A DNA stretch of 64,000 nucleotides from Rugosimonospora africana (lineage in GTDB: Bacteria; Actinomycetota; Actinomycetes; Mycobacteriales; Micromonosporaceae): positions 434,001 to 498,000 of the forward strand of contig NZ_BONZ01000013.1 in NCBI RefSeq assembly GCF_016862975.1, given 5' to 3'. Of this stretch, positions 46,045-56,205 are shown one piece after another. Below the pieces are notes generated by a model. That model saw only the letters and a list, made by a program, of their open reading frames with translations. It was not told the origin of the DNA and did no database searches. The translations under genes were made by a program, and so were the position numbers. The stretch's first letter is position 1, and each line of letters starts with the position of its first letter.

Positions 46045-49000
46045 ATGACTACGGTGGACAAGGAGCTGGTGGGCCTGCAGGGCGAGGCCCCCGTGCTGGC
46101 CGCGCTCGCCGATGCGCTGCGCCGGGTCCGCGACGGAGACTTCAAGGTCCGGATGTCCCGCCGGACCGGCGCCGCAGGCGAAGTCGTCGACCGGTTCAAC
46201 GAGGTCATGGCGTTGCTGGAGCGGCGAAATCGGGAGCTTCTTCGCATCGGCCGGGTAGTCGGACGAGACGGCCGGATGACCGAACGTGTCGACGAGGAGC
46301 ACTTCGACGGCGCCTGGGCCGACGGCGTACGCGCGGTGAACAGTCTGATCGACGACCTGGGGCGGCCCACCACCGAGATCGCCCGGGTGATCGTGGCGGT
46401 GGCCGAGGGCGACCTGTCCCAACACATGGCCAACGAGATCGACGGCCGGCCGCTGCGCGGCGAGTTCCTGCGCATCGGGCGGGCCGTGAACACGATGGTC
46501 GATCAGCTGTCGTCGTTCGCCGACGAGGTGACCCGGGTGGCCCGCGAGGTGGGCACCGAGGGGAAGCTGGGCGGCCAGGCCGACGTCCGGGGCGTCTCCG
46601 GCACCTGGCGCGACCTGACCGACAACGTGAACGTCATGGCCGCCAACCTGACCGGTCAGGTGCGCTCGATCGCGCAGGTCACGACCGCCATCGCGCACGG
46701 CGACCTGTCCCAGAAGATCACCGTTTCGGCCAAGGGCGAGGTCGCCGAGCTGGCCGACACGATCAACTCACTCACTGACACCCTCCGGCTGTTCGCCGAG
46801 GAGGTGACCCGGGTGGCCCGCGAGGTGGGCACCGAGGGGAAGCTGGGCGGCCAGGCGGAGGTGCCGGGGGTCGCGGGCACCTGGAAGGACCTCACCGACA
46901 ACGTCAACTCGATGGCGTCGAACCTGACCAGCCAGGTGCGGAACATCTCTCAGGTCTCCACCGCGGTGGCCCGGGGCGACCTCAGCCAGAAGATCACGGT
47001 GGCTGCCCAGGGCGAGATCCTGGAACTCAAGGACATCGTGAACACGATGGTCGACCAGCTGTCGTCGTTTGCCGATGAGGTGACCCGGGTGGCCCGTGAG
47101 GTGGGTACCGAGGGGAAGCTGGGCGGGCAGGCGCAGGTACGCGGCGTGTCGGGCACCTGGCGGGACCTCACCGAGAGCGTGAACCAGCTGGCCTCGAACC
47201 TGACCAGCCAGGTGCGGAACATCGCGCAGGTGACCACGGCGGTGGCCCGGGGCGACCTGAGTCAGAAGATCACGGTCGACGCCCGGGGCGAGATCCTGGA
47301 GTTGAAGTCGACGGTGAACACGATGGTGGATCAGCTGTCGTCGTTCGCCGACGAGGTGACCCGGGTGGCCCGTGAGGTGGGTACCGAGGGGAAGCTGGGC
47401 GGGCAGGCGCAGGTACGCGGCGTGGCCGGCACCTGGCGGGACCTCACGGACAACGTGAACCAGCTGGCCGCCAACCTCACCGGCCAGGTGCGGAACATCG
47501 CGCAGGTGACCACTGCGGTGGCCCGGGGCGACCTGAGCCAGAAGATCACGGTCGACGCTCAGGGCGAGATCCTGCAGTTGAAGTCGACGGTGAACACGAT
47601 GGTCGGCCAGCTGTCGTCGTTCGCCGACGAGGTGACCCGGGTGGCCCGTGAGGTGGGTACCGAGGGGAAGCTGGGCGGCCAGGCGCAGGTCAAGGGCGTC
47701 GAAGGCACGTGGCGGGACCTCACCGACAACGTCAACTCGATGGCGTCGAACCTGACCAGCCAGGTGCGGAACATCGCGCAGGTGACCACGGCGGTGGCCC
47801 GGGGCGACCTGAGCCAGAAGATCACCGTTGACGCTCAGGGCGAGATCCTGGAGTTGAAGTCGACCGTGAACACCATGGTGGATCAGCTCTCGTCGTTCGC
47901 CGACGAGCTGACCCGGGTCGGTCGCGAGGTGGGCATCGAGGGGAAGCTGGGCGGCCAGGCACAGGTCAAGGGCGTCGCCGGCACCTGGCGCGACCTCACC
48001 GAGAATGTCAACCAGCTGGCCTCCACGCTCACCAACCAGTTGCGCGCGATCTCTCAGGTGTCCACCGCGGTGACCCGGGGCGACCTGACCCAGCGGATCA
48101 CCGTCGAGGCCCAGGGCGAAGTCCTGGAGCTGAAGGACAACATCAACCAGATGATCGTGACGCTCCGCGAGACCACGAAGAAGAACGCGGAGCAGGGCTG
48201 GCTGGACTCCAACCTGGCGCGCATCGGCGGGCTGCTCCAGGGCCAGCGCGACCTGGTCGAGGTCGGCCGCATGATCATGAACGAGGTGACCCCGCTGGTC
48301 GAAGGCCAGCTCGGCGCCTTCTTCCTGGCCCGGCTGGACGACGGCGCGATCCGGCTCGCGCTGACCGCGTCCTACGGGTACGTCGCGCCGGACACCGAGG
48401 TCGTCTTCGCGCCCGGTGAGGGGCTGGTCGGGCAGGCGGCAGTGTCCCGCCGGCTGATCCGGGTCGACGCGCCGTCCGGGCGCCGGCTGACCATCCGTTC
48501 CGGGTTCACCGAGATCGCGCCGGTCGACCTGGTCGTCCTGCCGGTGCTGTTCGAGGGCGAACTGCTCGGCGTGATCGAGTTCGCGTCGGTACGCGCGTTC
48601 TCCGAACTGCACCTGTCCTTCCTGGAGCGGCTGGTCGCCGCGATCGGGGTGGCGCTCAACACCATTCAGGCCAACCGGCGCACCGAGGAACTACTGGCGC
48701 AGTCCCAGCGCCTGGCGCACGAGATGCAGGAACAGTCCGCGGAACTCCAGCGCACGAACGCCGAGCTGGAGGACAAGACCATGGTGCTGTCCGAGCAGAA
48801 CGTGAACATCGAGACCAAGAACCGGGAGATCGAGCTGGCCCGGCTGGGTCTGGAGGAGAAGGCGCAGCAGCTCGCGCAGGCGTCTCAGTACAAGTCCGAG
48901 TTCCTCGCGAACATGAGCCACGAGCTGCGCACCCCGCTCAACTCGCTGCTGCTGCTGGCCCGGTTGCTCGCCGACAACTCCGACCTCAACCTCACCGCCA

Positions 49001-50166
49001 AGCAGATCGAGTTCGCCCGGACCATCCACAGCGCCGGGTCCGACCTGCTCGCGCTGATCGACGACATCCTCGACCTGGCCAAGATCGAGGCGGGCCGGAT
49101 GGACGTCGAGCCGGCCGAGGTACGCCTCGCCGACGTGCGCGGGTACGTCGAGCAGGCGTACGCGCCGCAGGCCGAGGAGAAGGGCCTGCGGATGGAGGTG
49201 GAGCTGGCGCCGGACGTACCGCCGGTGATCGTCACCGATCCTCAGAAGCTCCAGCAGGTACTGCGCAACCTGCTGTCCAACGCGCTGAAGTTCACCGACT
49301 CCGGCTCGGTGACGATGCGGATCTCCAAGGCGGAGCCGGGTGCCAGCGTCGACGAGCCCGCGTTGCGGACCGCCCGCAACGTCATCGGGTTCACCGTGAC
49401 GGACACCGGCATCGGGATCCCGGACGACAAGCTGGCGCTCATCTTCGAGGCGTTCCAGCAGGCGGACGGCACGACCAGCCGCAAGTACGGCGGCACCGGC
49501 CTGGGCCTGTCCATCAGCCGCGACCTGGCCCGGCTGATCGGCGGCGGGATCGCAGTGTCCTCCACGCCGGGCGCGGGCTCCAGCTTCACCCTGTACCTGC
49601 CGGATGTCCTGCTGCCGGACACCGTGGTGAACATCGCCCCGCCGATCACCGCGAACCACCAGGCCCGGTCCGGTCCGGCGATCCTGCGCCCGGCGCCGGC
49701 CAGCTCTCCGGCCCGGATCGCGTCGCAGGCGGCGCACCAGCTCGACGGCGCCACCGTGCTGATCGTGGACGACGACGTACGCAACGTGTTCGCCCTGACC
49801 AGTGCCCTGGAGCTGCACGGCATGACGGTGCTGTACGCGGACAACGGCGCGGACGGCATCCGCCTGCTCACCGAGCATCCCCGGGTACACATCGTGCTGA
49901 TGGACGCGATGATGCCGGACCAGGACGGGTACGAGACCACCCGCGCAATCCGGCGCAACCGCAACTTCGCAGACCTGCCGGTCGTGTTTCTCACGGCGAA
50001 GGCGATGCCCGGCGACCGGGAGTCGGCGCTGTCGGCCGGTGCGAGCGACTACATCACCAAGCCTGTCGATCTCGACGAACTGCTTGAGCTGATGGCCTCA
50101 TGGGTATCAGGAAAGAACGCGTGGCCGGGTGGCACCGGCGGCGACAAGGAGGGCTGGGCGCCATGA
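46045..50166 (+). CDS. soluble hybrid histidine kinase with poly-HAMP array, GAF and receiver domains
   Basis: 1373 residues from an ATG with GAGGAG upstream; no membrane helix. After a ~60-residue start come six 92-residue HAMP-type units, each with [11 protein letters not shown] ([11 protein letters not shown] in the sixth) and GDLSQKIT-like segments, encoded at an exact 276-base period. Then: a GAF domain (~735-880), a coiled coil ([16 protein letters not shown]), HisKA with [15 protein letters not shown] (phospho-His), HATPase with [19 protein letters not shown] and GGTGLGLS, and a receiver (~1240-1360) with [15 protein letters not shown] and TKPVD. It matches the group III osmosensing-type kinases (Nik1-like layout). 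Overlaps the next regulator gene. Confidence 0.93.
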   Translation: MTTVDKELVGLQGEAPVLAALADALRRVRDGDFKVRMSRRTGAAGEVVDRFNEVMALLERRNRELLRIGRVVGRDGRMTERVDEEHFDGAWADGVRAVNSLIDDLGRPTTEIARVIVAVAEGDLSQHMANEIDGRPLRGEFLRIGRAVNTMVDQLSSFADEVTRVAREVGTEGKLGGQADVRGVSGTWRDLTDNVNVMAANLTGQVRSIAQVTTAIAHGDLSQKITVSAKGEVAELADTINSLTDTLRLFAEEVTRVAREVGTEGKLGGQAEVPGVAGTWKDLTDNVNSMASNLTSQVRNISQVSTAVARGDLSQKITVAAQGEILELKDIVNTMVDQLSSFADEVTRVAREVGTEGKLGGQAQVRGVSGTWRDLTESVNQLASNLTSQVRNIAQVTTAVARGDLSQKITVDARGEILELKSTVNTMVDQLSSFADEVTRVAREVGTEGKLGGQAQVRGVAGTWRDLTDNVNQLAANLTGQVRNIAQVTTAVARGDLSQKITVDAQGEILQLKSTVNTMVGQLSSFADEVTRVAREVGTEGKLGGQAQVKGVEGTWRDLTDNVNSMASNLTSQVRNIAQVTTAVARGDLSQKITVDAQGEILELKSTVNTMVDQLSSFADELTRVGREVGIEGKLGGQAQVKGVAGTWRDLTENVNQLASTLTNQLRAISQVSTAVTRGDLTQRITVEAQGEVLELKDNINQMIVTLRETTKKNAEQGWLDSNLARIGGLLQGQRDLVEVGRMIMNEVTPLVEGQLGAFFLARLDDGAIRLALTASYGYVAPDTEVVFAPGEGLVGQAAVSRRLIRVDAPSGRRLTIRSGFTEIAPVDLVVLPVLFEGELLGVIEFASVRAFSELHLSFLERLVAAIGVALNTIQANRRTEELLAQSQRLAHEMQEQSAELQRTNAELEDKTMVLSEQNVNIETKNREIELARLGLEEKAQQLAQASQYKSEFLANMSHELRTPLNSLLLLARLLADNSDLNLTAKQIEFARTIHSAGSDLLALIDDILDLAKIEAGRMDVEPAEVRLADVRGYVEQAYAPQAEEKGLRMEVELAPDVPPVIVTDPQKLQQVLRNLLSNALKFTDSGSVTMRISKAEPGASVDEPALRTARNVIGFTVTDTGIGIPDDKLALIFEAFQQADGTTSRKYGGTGLGLSISRDLARLIGGGIAVSSTPGAGSSFTLYLPDVLLPDTVVNIAPPITANHQARSGPAILRPAPASSPARIASQAAHQLDGATVLIVDDDVRNVFALTSALELHGMTVLYADNGADGIRLLTEHPRVHIVLMDAMMPDQDGYETTRAIRRNRNFADLPVVFLTAKAMPGDRESALSAGASDYITKPVDLDELLELMASWVSGKNAWPGGTGGDKEGWAP
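46490..48145 (+). repeat. 276-bp tandem repeats encoding the HAMP array
   Basis: The landmark GAGGGGAAGCTGGGCGG recurs at 46558, 46834, 47110, 47386, 47662 and 47938, an exact 276-base spacing. Identity between central units is very high at the DNA level, indicating recent duplication or ongoing conversion. Confidence 0.9.
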
Positions 50167-50708
50167 CGATGAGCGGTCGGATTGACGGTGTGCCGGCGAA
50201 GGCACTTCTGGTTGACGACCGGCGGGACAACCTCATCGCGCTGGAGGCGATCCTCCAGGGGCTGCCGGTAGTACCGGTGGCCGTGGAGAGCGGCGAGGCG
50301 GCGCTCAAGCAACTGTTGATCGACGATTTCGCGGTGATCCTGCTCGACGCCCAGATGCCGGAGATGGACGGCTTCGAGACGGCTGCCCACATCAAGCAGC
50401 GCGAACGCACCCGGCACGTGCCGATCATCTTCTTGACCGCGGCGGATCGCGACGCCCAACTGGCCCTGCGCGGGTACGCGGCCGGTGCGGTGGACTACCT
50501 CACGAAGCCGTTCGACCCGTGGGTGCTGCGAGCCAAGGTGTCGGTGTTCGTCGAGCTGTGGACGAAGACCCGGCTGCTGGAGGCCCAGGCCGACGCCGCC
50601 CGGCAGTTCAAGTCGCTGACCACGGCGGTCGACGACGCGGTGACGATCCTGCGTGCCGGAGAGGACCCGGACCGGGCGCTGGAGATCCTGGAGAGTGCCC
50701 GCGGCTAG
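50163..50708 (+). CDS. single-domain-type response regulator with coiled C terminus
   Basis: 181 residues; ATG overlaps the kinase stop (ATGA). Receiver domain: LLVDDRRDNL, LLDAQMPEMDG with the phospho-Asp, FLTAADRD and the conserved Lys in YLTKPFDP. After ~125 residues there is only a helical tail (VELWTKTRLLEAQADAARQF) and no DNA-binding domain. It probably relays phosphate within the hybrid-kinase system or acts by protein contact. Confidence 0.9.
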   Translation: MTMSGRIDGVPAKALLVDDRRDNLIALEAILQGLPVVPVAVESGEAALKQLLIDDFAVILLDAQMPEMDGFETAAHIKQRERTRHVPIIFLTAADRDAQLALRGYAAGAVDYLTKPFDPWVLRAKVSVFVELWTKTRLLEAQADAARQFKSLTTAVDDAVTILRAGEDPDRALEILESARG

Positions 50709-50737
50709 GCCCGGGTCCGCCGCCTGAGTCCGCCGTG

Positions 50738-50755
50738 GGTCGGGCTGCCCCGACC
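50738..50755. terminator. 7-bp hairpin between convergent regulator and STAS genes
   Basis: GGTCGGG-CTGC-CCCGACC, a perfect stem with a 4-base loop, four bases before the STAS gene stop. Confidence 0.65.
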
Positions 50756-50758
50756 GGC

Positions 50759-51076
50759 TCAGTGAATCATCAGGGCCGGGCGCAGCCCGGTGATGTCCAG
50801 TACCCGCAGGAGGAAGTCGCCGACCTGGGTGAGCACAAGGCAACTCTGTGCCATCGTCGCCTTGCGGGACAACACCACGAGCGTGCCCAGACCCTGTGAG
50901 TCACAGAATGTGACACCGGCCATATCGAGCACCACCCGCGGCGGGGCATCGCTGAACAATTCGGTGATCGTGCTTGACAGTTTGGGTGCTGTGGACATGT
51001 CGATCTCGCCAACGAGAGTCACGACCGCTTCGGACGGCTCGTTACGCACCGAGATGGACAACTCCGGACGCTCCAC
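50759..51076 (-). CDS. STAS-domain anti-sigma factor antagonist
   Basis: 105 residues, a complete STAS domain. VVTLVGEIDMSTAPKLSS opens the fold, VVLDMAGVTFCDSQGLGTL contains the Asp-Ser switch with the serine that the partner kinase phosphorylates. It likely binds an RsbW-like anti-sigma factor in its unphosphorylated form; the ATPase/PP2C protein at 43784-45859 is a plausible partner. Divergent from hemL with a 98-base gap. Confidence 0.9.
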   Translation of the reverse strand: MERPELSISVRNEPSEAVVTLVGEIDMSTAPKLSSTITELFSDAPPRVVLDMAGVTFCDSQGLGTLVVLSRKATMAQSCLVLTQVGDFLLRVLDITGLRPALMIH

Positions 51077-51174
51077 CCGCTAAGCCTATCGTGGGTATCC
51101 GCATCTGGCAGCGCCGCGAATCTTGCCGGCCCCCCTGCGGTCAATATGTAGCGTGCTGACATAATGGCCGAGCC

Positions 51175-52563
51175 GTGACCGAGACTGACCGTGCCCTGCA
51201 GGACGCCGACGCGTCGGCGCCGTCCACCGGCGCCCCGAAGACCTCGGCGCCTTCCGCGTACCCCTCAGACGCCCCCGCCTCCCAGGCGCTGTTCGACCGC
51301 GCCCGGGCGATCGTGCCGGGCGGAGTCAATTCGCCGGTACGGGCCTTCCGTGCGGTGGGCGGCACACCCAGATTCATGGTCAGCGGCTCGGGCTGCTGGC
51401 TGACCGATGCCGACGGGCGCCGCTACGTCGACCTGGTCTGCTCGTGGGGCCCGCTGATCCTGGGCCACGCGCACCCGGCCGTGATCGACGCGGTGACCGC
51501 CGCCGCCTCCAGGGGGACCAGCTTTGGCACCCCGACACCGGGCGAGGTCGACCTGGCCGAGGAGATGGTCCGGCGCACCGCTGTCGACGAGGTACGGCTG
51601 GTCAACTCCGGCACCGAGGCCACCATGTCGGCGATCCGGCTGGCCCGCGGGTACACGGGGCGGACCCGGATCGTGAAGTTCGCCGGGTGCTACCACGGCC
51701 ACGTGGACGCGTTGCTGGTCTCGGCCGGCTCCGGAGTCGCCACGCTCGGCCTGCCGGACACGCCGGGGGTGACCGGGGCGTCGGCCGGCGAGACGATCGT
51801 GCTGCGCTACAACGACATCGACGCCGTCGAGGCCCTGTTCGCCGAGCAGGGCGACCGGATTGCCGCGGTGATCACCGAAGCCGCGGCCGGAAACATGGGC
51901 GTGATCGCGCCCCGGCCGGGGTTCAACGCCGCGCTCGCCCGGATCGCTCACGAGCACGGTGCGCTGCTGATCGTCGACGAGGTGATGACCGGGTTCCGGG
52001 TGTCGGCCGGCGGCTGGAACGGCCTGGAGCCGGTGGACGCCGACCTGTGGACGTTCGGCAAGGTGATGGGTGGCGGCCTGCCCGCCGCGGCGTTCGGTGG
52101 CCGGCGAGACATCATGTCCCGGCTCGCCCCGGCCGGCCCGGTCTACCAGGCCGGCACGCTGTCTGGAAACCCGCTGGCCTGCGCCGCCGGGCTGACCACG
52201 CTCCGGCTGGCCACCCCCGAGGTGTACGCGCGGCTGGATGCCACCTCGGTCACGATCCGGGACTTGGTGACCAGTGCTCTGGCCCGGCACGGCGTGCCGC
52301 ATCGCCTGTCGGTCGCCGGCAACATGTTCTCGATCTTCTTCACCGATGTCGAAGTGTCCAACTACCTCGACGCGCAGACTCAGGACGTGGCCGCCTTCCG
52401 CGCGTTCTTCCACGCCATGCTCGCGCACGGCGTCTACCTGCCGCCCAGCGCGTACGAGGCGTGGTTCGTCTCGACCGCGATCGACGACGAGGCACTGGAC
52501 CGGATCGAGGCGGCGGTGGACGTCGCGGCTGCAGCGGCCGCCGAGGTGGGAGGCACGGCGTGA
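51175..52563 (+). CDS. hemL: glutamate-1-semialdehyde 2,1-aminomutase
   Basis: 462 residues; makes 5-aminolevulinate from glutamate-1-semialdehyde, the last committed step of C5 heme synthesis. [19 protein letters not shown] is the family start, [20 protein letters not shown] and [10 protein letters not shown] follow, DEVMTGFRV binds PLP, and [19 protein letters not shown] carries the PLP Lys. The GTG start adds about 35 disordered residues before the core. First gene of an eight-gene same-strand run leading into cytochrome c assembly and menaquinone genes, each overlapping the next. Confidence 0.95.
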   Translation: MTETDRALQDADASAPSTGAPKTSAPSAYPSDAPASQALFDRARAIVPGGVNSPVRAFRAVGGTPRFMVSGSGCWLTDADGRRYVDLVCSWGPLILGHAHPAVIDAVTAAASRGTSFGTPTPGEVDLAEEMVRRTAVDEVRLVNSGTEATMSAIRLARGYTGRTRIVKFAGCYHGHVDALLVSAGSGVATLGLPDTPGVTGASAGETIVLRYNDIDAVEALFAEQGDRIAAVITEAAAGNMGVIAPRPGFNAALARIAHEHGALLIVDEVMTGFRVSAGGWNGLEPVDADLWTFGKVMGGGLPAAAFGGRRDIMSRLAPAGPVYQAGTLSGNPLACAAGLTTLRLATPEVYARLDATSVTIRDLVTSALARHGVPHRLSVAGNMFSIFFTDVEVSNYLDAQTQDVAAFRAFFHAMLAHGVYLPPSAYEAWFVSTAIDDEALDRIEAAVDVAAAAAAEVGGTA

Positions 52564-53204
52564 AGACCGTCGTCCACGTACTGCGTCACGGCGAGGTGTT
52601 CAACCCGGCGAAGGTGCTGTATGGGCGACTGCCCGGGTACCAGCTCTCCGAGCTGGGCGTACAGATGGCCAAGGCGGCGGCCGAGTCGCTGGCCGGGCAC
52701 GACGTGACGCACCTGGTCGCCAGCCCGCTGGAGCGGGCCCAGCAGACCGCCGAGCCGTTCGCCGACCAGTTCGGGCTGAAGACCGCCGTGGAGGAGCGGC
52801 TCATCGAGGCCGCGAACGTGTTCGAGGGCAAGCGGGTGTCGGTCGGCGACGGTGCGCTGCGCGATCCGCGCAACTGGTGGGCCCTGCGCGATCCGTTCAT
52901 GCCCTCGTGGGGCGAGCCGTACAAGGTGATCGCCGAGCGGATGACCGCGGCGCTGCACGCGGCCCGGGACGCCGCCGCCGGACACGAGGCGGTCTGCGTC
53001 TCCCACCAGCTGCCGATCTGGACGCTGCGGATGGCCATGGAGGGCAAGCGGCTGTGGCACGACCCGCGCCGCCGCCAGTGTGCGCTGGCGAGCCTGACCA
53101 GCTTCCACTTCGAGGACGCCCGGATGACCGGGGTCTCGTACAGCGAGCCGGCCGCCCACCTGATCGTGAAGTCACCCACCGCCCGTACCGCCAAGGGGGC
53201 CTGA
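52560..53204 (+). CDS. histidine phosphatase family protein (phosphoglycerate mutase-like)
   Basis: 214 residues from a GTG overlapping the hemL stop. [11 protein letters not shown] is the RHG nucleophile loop, [15 protein letters not shown] the phosphate pocket, [14 protein letters not shown] the acid region, and [16 protein letters not shown] the second catalytic His. Its conserved place between hemL and the cytochrome c genes in actinomycetes is known, but the substrate is not. Confidence 0.88.
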   Translation: MKTVVHVLRHGEVFNPAKVLYGRLPGYQLSELGVQMAKAAAESLAGHDVTHLVASPLERAQQTAEPFADQFGLKTAVEERLIEAANVFEGKRVSVGDGALRDPRNWWALRDPFMPSWGEPYKVIAERMTAALHAARDAAAGHEAVCVSHQLPIWTLRMAMEGKRLWHDPRRRQCALASLTSFHFEDARMTGVSYSEPAAHLIVKSPTARTAKGA

Positions 53205-53782
53205 TGCGTCGCATCCTGCTCGCAGCCGCCGCGGTCGCCGCGCTCGCCGTGGCCGCCGCCGGGTGTTCGACCGGCGCGAACGCGGTCAGCCAGACCGCCG
53301 GGGACAGCAACGGGTACGTCGCCGGTGACGGCAAGACGCTGGTGTTCCCGGTCGCCGAGCGCAAGGCGGCGCCCACGATCAGCGGCGCCACCGTGGACGG
53401 CGGCAACTACAGCCTCGCGGCGAGCAAGGGCGACGTTGTCGTGCTGAACTTCTGGGCGTCGTGGTGCGCGCCGTGCCGGCTGGAGGCATCCGCGCTGGAG
53501 TCGACGTACCAGGCGACGAAGACCAGCGGGGTCACCTTCGTCGGTGTGAACAGCCGGGACGAGAAGGACCGGGCCCAGTCGTTCGAGTCCGACCACACCA
53601 CGTACCCGAGCCTGTTCGACCCGAAGGGCAAGGTCGCGCTGCGCTTCGCGGAGGTGTCGACCGCGCTGCCGTGCACCGTGATCATCGACCGGTCGGGCAA
53701 GGTCGCCGTGGTCATCCGCAATACCGTGACCCAGGACAAGCTGACCCCGCTCATCGACCAGGTCTCGGCAGAGAAGTCCTAG
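53204..53782 (+). CDS. resA: TlpA/ResA-type thiol-disulfide lipoprotein
   Basis: 192 residues; ATG overlaps the previous stop (TGATG). Lipobox AAAGC with the Cys near residue 21 anchors it outside the membrane. The thioredoxin-like domain has FWASWCAPCRLEAS with the C-x-x-C pair and the ResA-type GVNSRDEKDRAQ insert, then the cis-Pro segment STALPCTVIID. It should reduce the heme-binding cysteines of apocytochrome c using electrons from CcdA. Confidence 0.93.
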   Translation: MRRILLAAAAVAALAVAAAGCSTGANAVSQTAGDSNGYVAGDGKTLVFPVAERKAAPTISGATVDGGNYSLAASKGDVVVLNFWASWCAPCRLEASALESTYQATKTSGVTFVGVNSRDEKDRAQSFESDHTTYPSLFDPKGKVALRFAEVSTALPCTVIIDRSGKVAVVIRNTVTQDKLTPLIDQVSAEKS

Positions 53783-54583
53783 ATGGGCCATTCGTTCGCG
53801 ACCATCGCCAGCAGCGGTCCCTTGCTGCTGGCCATCGGCGTCGCGGCGCTGGCCGGACTGGTGAGCTTCCTGTCTCCCTGCGTACTTCCGCTGGTACCGG
53901 GCTACGTGTCATACGTGACCGGGATGGCCGGCGCCGACCTGGACGCCGCCCTCGGTACCGACCCGCTGGGCAGGCCGGTCGTCCGAAACGGCCGGGCCGC
54001 CTGGGTCCGCGGCCGGATCGTGCTCGGCAGCCTGCTGTTCATCGCCGGCTTCACCGTGGTCTTCACACTCGCCATCGTGCTGGTCGCGCGGGCCGGACGG
54101 TCGCTGCAGGCGCACGAGCGGGTCGAGGAGATCGTGGTCGGCGCCGTGATCATCGTGCTCGGTCTCGCGTTCATGGGGTTCATCCCGGGGCTGCAGCGGG
54201 AACTGCGGCTGCACCGGCTTCCCGGTGCCGGGCTGGCCAGCGCGCCGCTGCTGGGCGCCGTCTTCGCGCTGGGGTGGAGCCCGTGCACCGGGCCGACCCT
54301 GGCGGCGGTGTTCGGCCTGGCCCTGAACGGCGGGCAGTCCGGGCGGGCGGTCACCCTCAGCATCGCGTACTGCCTGGGCCTGGGCATCCCGTTCCTCGCG
54401 TTCGGGCTGGGGCTGCGCCGCCTGCTCGGCGTGTTCGTCGTGGTGCGCCGGCACAGCCGGTGGGTGACCCGGATCGGCGGGGGCCTCCTGGTGCTGGTCG
54501 GGCTCGCGCTGCTCACCGGTGCCTGGGGCGAGTTCATCACCTGGTTCACAGCCACTGTCGGCTCGGGCACGGCGGGTATCTGA
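53783..54583 (+). CDS. ccdA: cytochrome c biogenesis protein CcdA
   Basis: 266 residues with six helices. The two redox cysteines sit in the usual helices: FLSPCVLPLVPGYVSYVTG near residue 30 and LGWSPCTGPTLAAVFGLAL near 170. It transfers electrons from cytoplasmic thioredoxin across the membrane to ResA. Starts directly after the resA stop. Confidence 0.95.
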   Translation: MGHSFATIASSGPLLLAIGVAALAGLVSFLSPCVLPLVPGYVSYVTGMAGADLDAALGTDPLGRPVVRNGRAAWVRGRIVLGSLLFIAGFTVVFTLAIVLVARAGRSLQAHERVEEIVVGAVIIVLGLAFMGFIPGLQRELRLHRLPGAGLASAPLLGAVFALGWSPCTGPTLAAVFGLALNGGQSGRAVTLSIAYCLGLGIPFLAFGLGLRRLLGVFVVVRRHSRWVTRIGGGLLVLVGLALLTGAWGEFITWFTATVGSGTAGI

Positions 54584-56205
54584 TGGCCGCGCTGGACGAA
54601 CTGACCACCGAGGCGCCGGCCGAGCCGCCGTCGCGGGGGCTCGGGCCGGGCCGGGCGCTGATCGGCGTCGGCCGGCGGCTGTGGCGCTGGCTGACCAGCA
54701 TGCGTACCGCGCTGATCCTGCTCTTCCTGCTCGCGCTCGCCGCGATCCCGGGCTCGCTGCTGCCCCAGCGGAACCTGAACATCGACAAGGTCAACCAGTA
54801 CCTGGCCCAGCACCCCACCCTGGGACCGCTGCTGGATCACCTGTGGGCGTACAACGTGTTCGCCTCGCCCTGGTTCTCCGCGATCTACCTGCTGCTGTTC
54901 GTCTCGCTGGTCGGGTGCCTGATCCCCCGGCTGCGCGCGCACATCGCCGCGGTGATGCGGGTACCGCCGGAGGCGCCGAGTCGGCTGGACCGGCTGCCGG
55001 CGCACGCCGAGAGTCTCGACCTGCCGGGGGATCCGGCGGAGATCGCCGGCCGGCTGAACGACCTGCTGCGCAAGCGCCGGTTCCGGGTGAAGGTGCGCGA
55101 GCAGGCCGGCGGCGGGCTCACGGTCAGCGCCGAGAAGGGTCACCTCAAGGAGACCGGGAACATCCTGTTCCACTTCTCCCTGCTTGCCATCCTGATCGCG
55201 GTGGCGCTCGGGTCCTGGTACGGGTACCACGCCGACCGGCTCGTGGTGCAGGGCGCCGACCAGGGGTTCTGCAACACCCTCCAGCAGTACGACGAGTACG
55301 GGCTGGGTGCCCGGGTCAGCCCCGGCAGCCTGGAGCCGTTCTGCCTCGACCTGACCAGCTTCGAGGCCAAGTACCTCTCCAACGGTGAGCCCAGCGTCTA
55401 CAAGGCGTTCGTCGACTACACCCTCGGCGACGGGCCGGCGAAGTCGACCACCATCCAGGTCAACCACCCGCTGCGGCTGTCCCACGCGCGGATCTACCTG
55501 CTCGGCACCGGGTACGCGCCGGTGGTCAAGTACACCGACAAGTACGGTCACTCGCAGACCGAGGTCGCTCCGTTCCTGTCGAGCGACGCGATGCAGACCA
55601 GCAGCGGCGTGATCGAGTTCCCGGACGCCAACGTCGATCCGGCCAAGGGTGTCGATCCGAACCACAAGCAGCAGGTCGCGTTCAGCGGGATCTACCTGCC
55701 GACGGTGCCCTCCGACCCGTCCGTCGGCCAGTCCGCGTTCCCGGCCGAGCGCAATCCGGCGCTGATGCTGACGGAGTACCAGGGCGACCTGGGCCTGGAC
55801 GCCGGCATCCCGAGTTCGGTCTACAGCCTCGACCAGCACCAGATCGACACCGGCCGGCTGAACAAGGTCGGCGACCCGATCCAGCTCAAGCCCGGGCAGA
55901 CCAAGACGCTGAGCGACGGTACGACGATCCAGTTCCTGGGTACCCGGCCGTGGGCGACCATGCAGGTGCGGTACGACCCCGGTGAGACGCTGGTCCTGGT
56001 CGGCGCCGTGTGCCTGCTGCTCGGCCTGATCGTGATGCTGCTCGGCAGGCGGCTGCGGGTCTGGTTCCGGATACCGCCGCAGGGTCCGGTGACCGCCGGT
56101 GCGCTGGCCCGCAGCGTGTATCCCGGATTCACCGCGGAATTCGAGTCGATAGTGCAAGACACCCGGGCCGATCAATCGCGGCCCACCTCGAGAGGAACAC
56201 AGTGA
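54583..56205 (+). CDS. resB: cytochrome c biogenesis protein ResB (Ccs1)
   Basis: 540 residues. Three N-terminal helices (LTSMRTALILLFLLALAAIP; WFSAIYLLLFVSLVGCLIPR; GNILFHFSLLAILIAVALGS), then a large extracytoplasmic domain (~230-465) and a last helix near 475-495. LFHFSLL supplies a conserved His, and HPLRLSHARIYLLGTGYAP is a ResB hallmark. With CcsB it forms the heme export and ligation complex. Overlaps ccdA and ccsB by one to three bases. Confidence 0.93.
   Translation: MAALDELTTEAPAEPPSRGLGPGRALIGVGRRLWRWLTSMRTALILLFLLALAAIPGSLLPQRNLNIDKVNQYLAQHPTLGPLLDHLWAYNVFASPWFSAIYLLLFVSLVGCLIPRLRAHIAAVMRVPPEAPSRLDRLPAHAESLDLPGDPAEIAGRLNDLLRKRRFRVKVREQAGGGLTVSAEKGHLKETGNILFHFSLLAILIAVALGSWYGYHADRLVVQGADQGFCNTLQQYDEYGLGARVSPGSLEPFCLDLTSFEAKYLSNGEPSVYKAFVDYTLGDGPAKSTTIQVNHPLRLSHARIYLLGTGYAPVVKYTDKYGHSQTEVAPFLSSDAMQTSSGVIEFPDANVDPAKGVDPNHKQQVAFSGIYLPTVPSDPSVGQSAFPAERNPALMLTEYQGDLGLDAGIPSSVYSLDQHQIDTGRLNKVGDPIQLKPGQTKTLSDGTTIQFLGTRPWATMQVRYDPGETLVLVGAVCLLLGLIVMLLGRRLRVWFRIPPQGPVTAGALARSVYPGFTAEFESIVQDTRADQSRPTSRGTQ

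Noticed and set aside
46490-48145. Repeat array considered as CRISPR
   Set aside because: The period is 276 bases with no spacers and encodes a continuous HAMP protein; no Cas genes are present anywhere in the window.
53461-56205. Long plus-strand frame whose first part overlaps resA and ccdA
   Set aside because: Only the part from 54583 (ResB) has family motifs and a proper coupled start; the upstream part is the wrong frame of resA and ccdA.
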